Shown piece by piece: positions 1 through 5,970 of a stretch of DNA of 9,543 nucleotides. The stretch comes from CAISIP01 sp031367285 (GTDB taxonomy: Bacteria; Pseudomonadota; Gammaproteobacteria; Burkholderiales; Burkholderiaceae_C): positions 1 through 9,543 of the forward strand of contig JANLPN010000130.1 of the NCBI GenBank assembly GCA_031367285.1. The letters are read 5' to 3'. Below the pieces are notes generated by a model. It made no database searches and was not told where the DNA came from. It saw only the letters and a program-made list of their open reading frames with translations. Position 1 is the first letter of the stretch; every line of letters begins with the position of its first letter. The translations under genes were made by a program, and so were the position numbers.

Positions 1-30
1 TACTTCGACGTCAACATCCGCGGCGAATAG
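1..30 (+). CDS. 3' end of periplasmic basic amino acid-binding protein (partial)
   Basis: Only the last nine codons and a TAG stop are present, reading YFDVNIRGE. Basic amino acid-binding proteins of the HisJ/ArgT/AotJ family typically end in a similar YFDF-x-V/I-x-G sequence. The two permease genes that follow in the same direction are HisQ and HisM types, which are normally preceded by such a binding protein. In the cell this protein would capture histidine or lysine/arginine/ornithine in the periplasm and deliver it to the HisQM permease. The call rests on nine residues plus context. The signal peptide and ligand-binding residues lie outside the window, so substrate and subfamily cannot be judged. 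Confidence 0.7.
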   Translation, partial: YFDVNIRGE

Positions 31-32
31 GG

Positions 33-51
33 GTCGGCCAGACTACCCGAC
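33..51 (+). other. Small inverted repeat in binding protein-hisQ gap
   Basis: The 64-base gap (31-94) contains GTCGG at 33-37 and its complement CCGAC at 47-51, separated by nine bases. The transcript could form a 5-bp hairpin directly after the binding-protein stop codon. In enterobacterial hisJQMP, secondary structure in the corresponding gap is known to help keep binding protein levels above permease levels. Here the stem is short and could be chance, so a similar role is only a suggestion. Nothing else recognisable lies in this gap, and no clear ribosome binding site precedes hisQ. Confidence 0.2.
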
Positions 52-94
52 GAGCCTGCCCTCCGCGCCAGTTTCCACGGCCCGTCCACCACCT

Positions 95-781
95 ATGTTG
101 TACGGTTATCTGCCTGCCATTCTGGAGGGCCTGGTACTCACGCTCAAGGTATCGGCCCTGTCGCTGGCCATTGCCTGTGTGTTTGGCCTGGTCGGCGCCA
201 GCGCCAAGTTGTCCGGTTCGCGCGCGGCACGCTGGGCGGCCGAGGCCTACACCACGCTTATCCGCGGCATGCCCGAGTTGGTACTGATGCTGCTGATCTT
301 CTACGGTGGGCAGATCGGCATCAACAAACTGGCGGAATCGCAGGGCTGGGAATATATCGACATCCCGCCCTTTCTGGCCGGCGTGCTCACCATAGGCTTC
401 ATTTTTGGCGCCTACCTGACCGAGACATTCCGGGGCGCGATTCTGGCGGTGCCCAAAGGCCAGGCCGAAGCCGGTCTTGCCTTTGCGATGTCGCCCGCGC
501 TGGTGATGCGCCGTATCGTGTTGCCGCAAATGGTGCGGCACGCCATTCCCGGCTTTGCCAACAACTGGCTCATCATGATCAAGGCCTCGGCGCTGGTTTC
601 CATCATCGGGCTGGACGACATGGTGCACCGCGCCGGCCTGGCGGCGGCCACCACACGTGCTCCGTTCACGTTTTACATGGCCGTGGCCCTGATTTACCTC
701 AGCCTGACCAGCGTATCGATTTTTGTGCTGTCGCGCGTCGAAGCCCGCTACAGCCTCGGTGTGCGCAAAGTGCAGTTCTAG
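95..781 (+). CDS. hisQ: HisQ-type ABC transporter permease (His / Lys-Arg-Orn uptake)
   Basis: Inner-membrane permease that pairs with HisM and is driven by HisP to import basic amino acids handed over by the periplasmic binding protein. The 228-residue length equals that of E. coli HisQ, and the start MLYG plus segments such as YTTLIRG (52-58), LVLMLLIFYG (62-71) and GAYLTETFRGA (105-115) match the family closely. Hydrophobic segments lie roughly at 7-35, 60-76, 93-115, 156-173 and 191-213, giving the usual five spans. The cytoplasmic EAA loop that docks on the ATPase is at about 125-144. It reads EAGLAFA where the consensus is EAA-x3-G, so the second Ala and the Gly appear exchanged (Gly127, Ala131). 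The ATG at 95 is chosen from the match to HisQ N-termini; no Shine-Dalgarno sequence is visible. The hisM start follows 11 bases after the stop, indicating an operon. Confidence 0.93.
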   Translation: MLYGYLPAILEGLVLTLKVSALSLAIACVFGLVGASAKLSGSRAARWAAEAYTTLIRGMPELVLMLLIFYGGQIGINKLAESQGWEYIDIPPFLAGVLTIGFIFGAYLTETFRGAILAVPKGQAEAGLAFAMSPALVMRRIVLPQMVRHAIPGFANNWLIMIKASALVSIIGLDDMVHRAGLAAATTRAPFTFYMAVALIYLSLTSVSIFVLSRVEARYSLGVRKVQF

Positions 782-792
782 GGCCAACCTGA

Positions 793-1500
793 ATGGACTG
801 GCAAATCATCATCGACAGCCTGCCGCTGTACGTGGGCGGCATCCGTACCACGCTGGTGCTGCTGTGTATCAGCCTGGCCAGTTCGTTCCTGCTGTCGGTG
901 CCGCTGGCGGTGGCGCGCGTGGCACCGCAGCAGTGGATAAACAAGCCGGTCTGGCTGTTTACCTACGTATTGCGCGGCACGCCGCTGCTGGTGCAGCTAT
1001 TCATCATCTACCACGGGCTGGCGCAATTCGAGGCGGTGCGGACCAGCATGGCCTGGGTGCTGCTGAAAAATGCATGGTTCTGTGCCTGGCTGGCATTTAC
1101 GCTCAATTCCACGGCCTACACGACCGAGATTTTTGCCGGCGCACTGCGGGCCACGGCGATTGGCGAGATTGAAGCCGCGCGCAGCTACGGGCTGGGCCGC
1201 TTCAAGCTGTACAGCCGTATCCTGCTGCCTGGAGCGCTGCGCCGCGCGCTGCCCCAGTACAGCAACGAGGTGGTGGGCCTGATGCATGCAACCGCCATTG
1301 CCAGCACCGTCACGCTGGTAGACATTACCCGCGTCGCGCGCGACGTTAACGCCACCCACCTGCTGGTCACCGAGTCCTTTGGCGTGGCAGCAGTGATTTA
1401 TTTCGTTTTGACTTTCACGCTGGTCGGCATCTTCAAGCTGCTGGAACACCGCTACCTGCGCCACCTGCGCCCGCAAACGGCGGTGGTGGCGATTTCCTGA
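793..1500 (+). CDS. hisM: HisM-type ABC transporter permease (His / Lys-Arg-Orn uptake)
   Basis: Second integral membrane subunit of the importer, forming a heterodimer with HisQ. At 235 residues it is close to E. coli HisM (238). Family hallmarks include WLFTYVLRGTPLLVQL (54-69), AFTLNSTAYTTEIFAGALR (101-119) and a canonical EAA loop at 127-146, with Glu127-Ala-Ala, Gly133 and the ILLP end. YSNEV (156-160) is also typical. Hydrophobic spans are near 18-42, 57-74, 95-117, 158-178 and 196-216. The gene starts 11 bases after hisQ and is followed after 39 bases by the deacylase-like gene, so co-transcription is expected. ATG at 793 gives the expected N-terminus; no good ribosome binding site is seen, only a GGCC-rich leader. 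Substrate (histidine versus arginine/ornithine) cannot be decided from the permease alone. Confidence 0.93.
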   Translation: MDWQIIIDSLPLYVGGIRTTLVLLCISLASSFLLSVPLAVARVAPQQWINKPVWLFTYVLRGTPLLVQLFIIYHGLAQFEAVRTSMAWVLLKNAWFCAWLAFTLNSTAYTTEIFAGALRATAIGEIEAARSYGLGRFKLYSRILLPGALRRALPQYSNEVVGLMHATAIASTVTLVDITRVARDVNATHLLVTESFGVAAVIYFVLTFTLVGIFKLLEHRYLRHLRPQTAVVAIS

Positions 1501-1539
1501 CCCCCTTGCGTAGCGCGGATCCCCTGGCCCCCATCAAAT

Positions 1540-2655
1540 ATGCAGATTGAAACCATCCCTGTCCAAAGCAGCGCGCCCGGCACCCGCCACGAGTTGCAGG
1601 TGCTGCGTTTTGGTACGCCCGGCGCGTCCCCCAAAGCCTATCTGCAAGGCGCCCTGCATGCCGATGAAGTGCCCGCCATTCTGGTGCTGCAGCAGTTGCG
1701 CCACCAGCTTACGGAACTTGAGGCGGCGGGGCAGATGCTGGGTGAGGTCGTGCTGGTTCCGTTTGCCAATCCGCTCGGTTTGTCGCAGCACCTGATGGGG
1801 CAACACCATGGCCGCTTCGATTTGCGCGACGGCGGTAACTTCAACCGCGGCTTCCCGGATTTGTCCCAGGCTGTGATCGAAGCGGTCAGCGGCAGGCTCA
1901 ACGACGAGCCTCAACACAACACGCGGCTGGTCCGCGCGGCCCTGCGTGACGGCACACGCCGGCTACAAGCCAGCACACCGGCTGAGGACCTCAAGAACCA
2001 GCTGCTGCGGTTGGCCGTGGACGCCGACCTGGTGCTGGATCTGCATTGCGACACCGAGGCCGTGGTGCATGTGTATGCGTTGACGCCCCAGGAGTCCATA
2101 GCCGGGCAACTCGGCGCCGCACTGCAGGCGCACGCGGTACTGCTAGCCACCGAGTCCGGAGGCTCCCCGTTTGACGAAGCCTGTACCCGCCCCTGGTATT
2201 TGCTGCAACAGCAGCTGCCCCAGTTTCCGTTGGCGCTGGCGTGTTTCGCCGCCACGGTAGAACTGCGCGGCGCAACCGACACCCACCATGACCTGGCAAG
2301 GCGCGATGCCGATGGCCTGGTGCAGTTCCTGCGTCTGCGCGGTGTGTTGAAACCGGGGGGCGTTGCACTGCCGACAGCGCTCTGTGCTCCCACTCCGCTG
2401 TCCGGCTCCGAGCCGGTCACGGCGCCGCATGCCGGGGTGGTGGTGTTCCGGCGCGAACCCGGTGAACAGGTTGCCGCGGGAGACGCCATTGCCGACCTGG
2501 TGGACGCTCTCACGGGCGCCACGACCCCGGTGCGTTGTGCATCCGGCGGAGTGTTGTACGCGCGTTGCGGTTCGCGCTGGGCCCACCCCGGCAAACGGCT
2601 GGCCAAGATTGCCGGTACCGCGCTGGCGCGTAGCGGCCCGCTGCTTAGCGCCTGA
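1540..2655 (+). CDS. Succinylglutamate desuccinylase/aspartoacylase family protein (AotO-like)
   Basis: Predicted cytoplasmic zinc hydrolase of 371 residues in the M14-like AstE/AspA group, which cleaves N-acyl groups from amino acids. The zinc site is visible: GALHADE gives His40 and Glu43, and LDLHCD gives His169. NFNRGFPD (100-107) supplies the substrate-binding Asn-Arg pair (Asn102, Arg103), and ATVELRG supplies the likely catalytic Glu241. Residues about 290-355 form a beta-rich C-terminal domain with a biotinyl/lipoyl-like look (AGVVVFRREPGE, then SGGVLY), as in AstE-like proteins. No signal peptide or membrane segment is seen. It sits between hisM and hisP, the position I recall for aotO in the P. 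aeruginosa arginine/ornithine operon. A plausible role is deacylating imported or internal N-acyl basic amino acids, but the substrate is unknown. True AstE or aspartoacylase activity is not implied. ATG at 1540 has no clear ribosome binding site. Confidence 0.88.
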   Translation: MQIETIPVQSSAPGTRHELQVLRFGTPGASPKAYLQGALHADEVPAILVLQQLRHQLTELEAAGQMLGEVVLVPFANPLGLSQHLMGQHHGRFDLRDGGNFNRGFPDLSQAVIEAVSGRLNDEPQHNTRLVRAALRDGTRRLQASTPAEDLKNQLLRLAVDADLVLDLHCDTEAVVHVYALTPQESIAGQLGAALQAHAVLLATESGGSPFDEACTRPWYLLQQQLPQFPLALACFAATVELRGATDTHHDLARRDADGLVQFLRLRGVLKPGGVALPTALCAPTPLSGSEPVTAPHAGVVVFRREPGEQVAAGDAIADLVDALTGATTPVRCASGGVLYARCGSRWAHPGKRLAKIAGTALARSGPLLSA

Positions 2656-2691
2656 ACAGCGCGCCCACTGCATAACACACCGCAACGCACC

Positions 2692-3465
2692 ATGAACCCA
2701 GCCATTTACCTGCAGGCCGACAACATCCGCAAACGCTTCGGCAGCAACGAGGTGCTCAAGGGCGTAAGCGTGTCGGCGGGCGCCGGTGACGTGATCGCCA
2801 TGATAGGTTCCAGCGGCTCCGGCAAAAGCACGTTCTTGCGCTGCCTCAACCTGCTGGAGCAACCCAACGCCGGGCGCATCGTGCTGGACGGGGAGGAGCT
2901 GGAACTGGTGCCGGACCGCAACGGCGCGCTGAAGGTAAAACACCCGGCGCAACTGCAGCGCCTGCGCAGCCAGGTGTCCATGGTGTTCCAGCACTTCAAC
3001 CTGTGGGCCCACATGACGGCGCTCGAGAACGTCATGGAGGCACCGGTCCATGCCTTGCGCCTGAGCAGGGCGCAAGCACTGGAGCGGGCCACCCGGTATC
3101 TGCAGCGGGTGGGGGTCTACCACCGCAGGGATGCCTATCCGGCACACCTGTCGGGCGGTGAGCAACAACGCGTGGCGATTGCCCGTGCGCTGGCCATGGA
3201 GCCCAAGGTCATGCTGTTCGACGAGCCCACCTCGGCACTCGACCCGGAGCTGGTCGGCGAGGTGCTGCGGGTAATGCGTTCGGTGGCCGAAGACGGCCGC
3301 ACGATGGTGGTGGTAACGCACGAGATGGGTTTTGCGCGCGAGGTGAGCAGCCATGTGGTGTTTCTGCACCAGGGCCAGATCGAGGAGCAGGGCGACCCGA
3401 AGGAAGTGTTGCAGCACCCGAGCAGCGAACGGCTGCAGGCCTTTTTGTCCAACAGCCTCAAATAG
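2692..3465 (+). CDS. hisP: HisP-type ABC transporter ATP-binding protein
   Basis: ATPase subunit that powers the HisQM permease from the cytoplasmic face. Its 257 residues equal the length of E. coli HisP. All ABC motifs are intact: Walker A GSSGSGKST (39-47), Q-loop VFQHFNLW with Gln100, signature LSGGEQQR (153-160), Walker B VMLFDEP with Asp177 and Glu178, D-loop SALD (181-184) and switch His210 in VVTHEMGFA. The insert ELVPDRNGALKVKHPAQLQRL-like stretch before the Q-loop is typical of HisP/ArtP-type polar amino acid ATPases. It lies 36 bases after the deacylase-like gene and closes the operon. A 7-bp inverted repeat includes its stop codon. No strong Shine-Dalgarno sequence precedes the ATG. 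The assignment to basic amino acids comes from the neighbouring permeases; the ATPase alone would only say polar amino acid importer. Confidence 0.95.
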   Translation: MNPAIYLQADNIRKRFGSNEVLKGVSVSAGAGDVIAMIGSSGSGKSTFLRCLNLLEQPNAGRIVLDGEELELVPDRNGALKVKHPAQLQRLRSQVSMVFQHFNLWAHMTALENVMEAPVHALRLSRAQALERATRYLQRVGVYHRRDAYPAHLSGGEQQRVAIARALAMEPKVMLFDEPTSALDPELVGEVLRVMRSVAEDGRTMVVVTHEMGFAREVSSHVVFLHQGQIEEQGDPKEVLQHPSSERLQAFLSNSLK

Positions 3466-3484
3466 CGGCAACCCGGCGCCGCTA
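3463..3484 (+). terminator. Hairpin over hisP stop codon, possible operon end
   Basis: TAGCGGC (3463-3469, beginning with the hisP stop codon) is exactly complementary to GCCGCTA (3478-3484), with an 8-base loop. The perfect 7-bp GC-rich stem sits in the 29-base gap before holA. The bases after it (AACTTG) are not a T-run, so it lacks the second half of an intrinsic terminator. It could stabilise the 3' end, or act with Rho. It separates an importer operon from a DNA replication gene, which makes a transcription boundary here reasonable but unproven. Confidence 0.35.
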
Positions 3485-3494
3485 AACTTGCCGG

Positions 3495-4568
3495 ATGCAA
3501 CTCGCGGCAGGCCAACTCCAGAACCATTTGCAACGCGGCCTGGCCAGCCTGTACACCCTGCACGGCGACGAGCCGCTGTTGATTCAGGAGGCGGCCGATG
3601 CGATTCGGGCCGCAGCCCGCGCGACCGGCTTTTCCGAACGCACGTCGCACACGGTCGCCGGCGCCCACTTTGACTGGAGCGAGGTGTTGGCGGCCGGTGG
3701 GTCACTCAGCCTTTTTGCCGACAAACAAATCGTCGAGATCCGCATTCCGTCCGGCAAGCCGGGCAAGGACGGCAGCGCCGCACTTCAGCAACTGGTTGAG
3801 CAGGCGCAACGCAACGACACCACCCTGACCATCGTCATGTTGCCGCGCCTGGACAAGGCCACCAAAACCGGCGCCTGGTTCGGTGCACTCGAAAACGGCG
3901 GTGTATCGATTGCGGTGGAGCCGGTCGAGCGCGCCGCATTGCCGCAATGGCTGGCGCAGCGCCTGTCTCTGCAGGGGCAAAGGGTTAAAGGCGGCGTGGA
4001 AGGGCAACGCACACTGCAATTTTTTGCCGACCGGGTCGAAGGCAATTTGCTGGCGGCACACCAGGAAATCCAGAAACTGGCGCTGCTGTTCCCGGCTGGC
4101 GAACTGGGTTTCGAAGCGGTGGAAAGCGCCGTACTCAATGTGGCGCGTTACGACGTGTTCAAACTGTCGGAGGCCGTGTTGGCCGGGCAGACCGCACGGG
4201 TGCAGCGCATGCTGGACGGGCTGCAGGCCGAAGGCGAGGCCGAGGTGCTGGTGCACTACACGCTGAGCGAAGACATCCGTGCACTCCATCGTGTCAAGGA
4301 TGCAATGGGCCAGGGCCGGCCATTGCCCATGGCGTTGCGCGAGCAGCGTATCTGGGGCAACAAGGAGCGCTTGTTCGAACGCGTGTTGCCAAGGCTCAGT
4401 GCCGAAAATGCGTCGGGTTTGCTGCTGGCTGCGCACCAGGTGGACGGCATCGTCAAAGGGCTCAAGGTACCCGGCTGGCCCACCAACGGCTGGCAGGCTT
4501 TACACCGGCTGGCGATGATGTTGTGCGGGTACTGCGCGGTACCGGCAGCCCCCACTCGCCCACGTTGA
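3495..4568 (+). CDS. holA: DNA polymerase III subunit delta
   Basis: Delta subunit of the clamp loader, the wrench that opens the beta sliding clamp so it can be placed on primed DNA. The 357-residue length is near E. coli HolA (343). Diagnostic segments are LYTLHGDEPLLIQEA (19-33) at the N-terminus, LSLFADKQIVEIRIPSGKPG (71-90), the LTIVMLPRLDKATKTGAWF (111-129) strand and following region, and EGNLLAAHQEIQKLALL (182-198). These cover the N-terminal clamp-binding and AAA+-like region. The C-terminal third (about 215-340) is the helical collar domain. Like other delta subunits it has no functional Walker A motif. The last residues (AVPAAPTRPR) look like a dispensable tail. ATG at 3495 fits the family start; no Shine-Dalgarno sequence is seen. 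In related bacteria I recall holA following leuS-lptE; here it follows hisP instead. Confidence 0.93.
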   Translation: MQLAAGQLQNHLQRGLASLYTLHGDEPLLIQEAADAIRAAARATGFSERTSHTVAGAHFDWSEVLAAGGSLSLFADKQIVEIRIPSGKPGKDGSAALQQLVEQAQRNDTTLTIVMLPRLDKATKTGAWFGALENGGVSIAVEPVERAALPQWLAQRLSLQGQRVKGGVEGQRTLQFFADRVEGNLLAAHQEIQKLALLFPAGELGFEAVESAVLNVARYDVFKLSEAVLAGQTARVQRMLDGLQAEGEAEVLVHYTLSEDIRALHRVKDAMGQGRPLPMALREQRIWGNKERLFERVLPRLSAENASGLLLAAHQVDGIVKGLKVPGWPTNGWQALHRLAMMLCGYCAVPAAPTRPR

Positions 4569-4572
4569 GTGG

Positions 4573-4590
4573 CGGGCCGCGCCCGGTTTT
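4573..4590 (+). terminator. Possible weak intrinsic terminator after holA
   Basis: CGGGC (4573-4577) pairs with GCCCG (4581-4585) across a 3-base CGC loop. After one G comes TTTT (4587-4590). A short all-GC stem followed by a short T-run is the form of an intrinsic terminator, though the T-run is only four bases. A second inverted repeat, CCACTC (4552-4557) with GAGTGG (4567-4572), overlaps the holA stop codon just upstream. Together they could reduce read-through from holA into proA, whose start is at 4612. Confidence 0.35.
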
Positions 4591-4611
4591 CCCGCGTGAG
4601 AAAATGCTGCC

Positions 4612-5907
4612 ATGAACGCAAGCAATATTGCTGAATACAGCCAGACACTGGGAATACAGGCCCGCGCGGCCTCCAGCCTGATGGCCCGTGCCACGGCGGC
4701 AACACGCAGCCAGGCGCTGCGCACTCTCGCACAATTGCTGCGCGCCAATGTGCAGGCCCTGCAAACCGACAACCAGCAGGACATCACACGGGCCGTTGCG
4801 GCGGGTCTGGCGGCGCCGATGGTGGACCGCCTCAAGCTCACACCCAAGGTCATCGAGACGGTAGCCCAGGGCTGCGACCAGCTCGCCGCCATGCCCGACG
4901 TGATCGGCGAAATCATCGGCATGAAACAGCAACCCAGCGGCATCCGGGTCGGCCAGATGCGGGTGCCGATTGGTGTATTCGCCATGGTGTTCGAGAGCCG
5001 CCCCAACGTCACCATTGAAGCCGCCAGCCTGTCCATAAAAAGCGGCAACGCCTGTATCCTGCGCGGCGGCTCGGAAGCGATTGACTCTAACAAGGCGCTG
5101 GCCAAACTGGTGCAGCAGGCGCTGCTGGAAAGCGGCCTGCCGGCAGACGGCGTACAACTGGTGCAAACCACCGACCGCGCGGTGGTGGGCCATCTCATCA
5201 CCATGCCCCAGTACGTGGACATGGCGATTCCGCGCGGCGGCAAGGGCTTGATCGAACGCATCAGCAAGGACGCCAAGGTACCCGTGCTAAAACACCTGGA
5301 TGGCAACTGCCACGTGTACGTGGACGACCCGTGCGACATCGCCATGGCGGTCACCGTGGCCGACAACGCCAAGACGCAAAAATACAGCCCCTGCAATGCC
5401 AGTGAAAGCCTGCTGGTCGCGCGCGGCGTGGCGCAGCAGTTTCTTCCCAGGATAGGCGCCATCTACGCCGCCAAAGGGGTGGAGATGCGTTGCGACGGTG
5501 AAGCCAAAGCCATGATTAGACAAGCCCTTCCAGCCGGGCCGATGGGCGCGCTGCTGAAAGACGCCACCGAGCAGGACTGGTACGAGGAATACCTGGCGCC
5601 CACCATCAGCATCAAGCTGGTGGCCGGCATCAACGAGGCCATAACGCATATCAACCAGTACGGCAGCCACCACACCGACGCCATCATCACGCGCGACCAC
5701 AACCATGCGCAAGCGTTCCTGCGCGAGGTGGACTCGGCCAGTGTGATGGTGAACGCCAGCACCTGTTTTGCCGACGGTTTCGAGTTTGGCCTGGGCGCCG
5801 AAATCGGTATCAGCACCGACAAGTTCCACGCCCGCGGCCCGGTCGGTATCGAAGGCCTCACGTCCCTTAAATACGTGGTGCTGGGCAACGGCGAAATCCG
5901 TAGCTGA
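4612..5907 (+). CDS. proA: Glutamate-5-semialdehyde dehydrogenase (gamma-glutamyl phosphate reductase)
   Basis: Second enzyme of proline synthesis: it reduces L-glutamyl 5-phosphate with NADPH to glutamate 5-semialdehyde in the cytoplasm, working after ProB. The protein has 431 residues (E. coli ProA 417) and an aldehyde dehydrogenase fold. Key segments are VPIGVFAMVFESRPNVT (ProA N-terminal core), SGNACILRGGSEA (nucleotide-binding region), KHLDGNCHVYVD, and KYSPCNASE with the catalytic Cys261. The C-terminal signature GLGAEIGISTDKFHARGPVG is complete. No frameshift or missing key residue is apparent. The ATG at 4612 gives a normal N-terminus, but no Shine-Dalgarno sequence is visible. An AT-richer patch (GAGAAAATG at 4598-4606) lies just upstream and could belong to a close promoter. 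A strong hairpin follows the stop codon. proB is not in the window. Confidence 0.96.
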   Translation: MNASNIAEYSQTLGIQARAASSLMARATAATRSQALRTLAQLLRANVQALQTDNQQDITRAVAAGLAAPMVDRLKLTPKVIETVAQGCDQLAAMPDVIGEIIGMKQQPSGIRVGQMRVPIGVFAMVFESRPNVTIEAASLSIKSGNACILRGGSEAIDSNKALAKLVQQALLESGLPADGVQLVQTTDRAVVGHLITMPQYVDMAIPRGGKGLIERISKDAKVPVLKHLDGNCHVYVDDPCDIAMAVTVADNAKTQKYSPCNASESLLVARGVAQQFLPRIGAIYAAKGVEMRCDGEAKAMIRQALPAGPMGALLKDATEQDWYEEYLAPTISIKLVAGINEAITHINQYGSHHTDAIITRDHNHAQAFLREVDSASVMVNASTCFADGFEFGLGAEIGISTDKFHARGPVGIEGLTSLKYVVLGNGEIRS

Positions 5908-5909
5908 CC

Positions 5910-5942
5910 AGGCCGCCGTGACTTCCGCACACGCTGCGGCCT
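5910..5942 (+). terminator. Strong bulged hairpin after proA
   Basis: AGGCCGC (5910-5916) is complementary to GCGGCCT (5936-5942). Inside it CGTG (5917-5920) pairs with CACG (5930-5933). This leaves a 2-base bulge (CT, 5934-5935) and a 9-base loop. It is an 11-bp GC-rich hairpin beginning three bases after the proA stop. Only two T residues follow, so it is not a textbook intrinsic terminator. It is nevertheless the best candidate in the window for a transcript end or a 3'-end stabiliser separating proA from the MATE gene. Confidence 0.5.
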
Positions 5943-5970
5943 TGCGTGGCGGGCTGCGCCGATCGCCGCC

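Noticed and set aside
723..1172. 149-codon + strand frame bridging the end of hisQ and hisM
   Set aside because: It overlaps two clear membrane proteins in another frame and translates to an Arg/Ala/Gly-rich sequence without family resemblance.
1501..1539. Regulatory site between hisM and the deacylase-like gene
   Set aside because: The 39 bases are C-rich and contain no clear inverted repeat, ribosome binding site or promoter element.
2143..3705. 520-codon open frame on the minus strand
   Set aside because: It runs antisense through the deacylase-like gene, hisP and the start of holA, all of which have intact catalytic motifs. Its translation is rich in His, Gln and Arg with no recognisable domain, as expected for a shadow of GC-rich coding DNA.
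4587..4611. Possible sigma70 promoter for proA (GAAAAT at 4600-4605)
   Set aside because: A -10-like patch exists, but no -35 element lies at a sensible distance, so I do not list it as a promoter.
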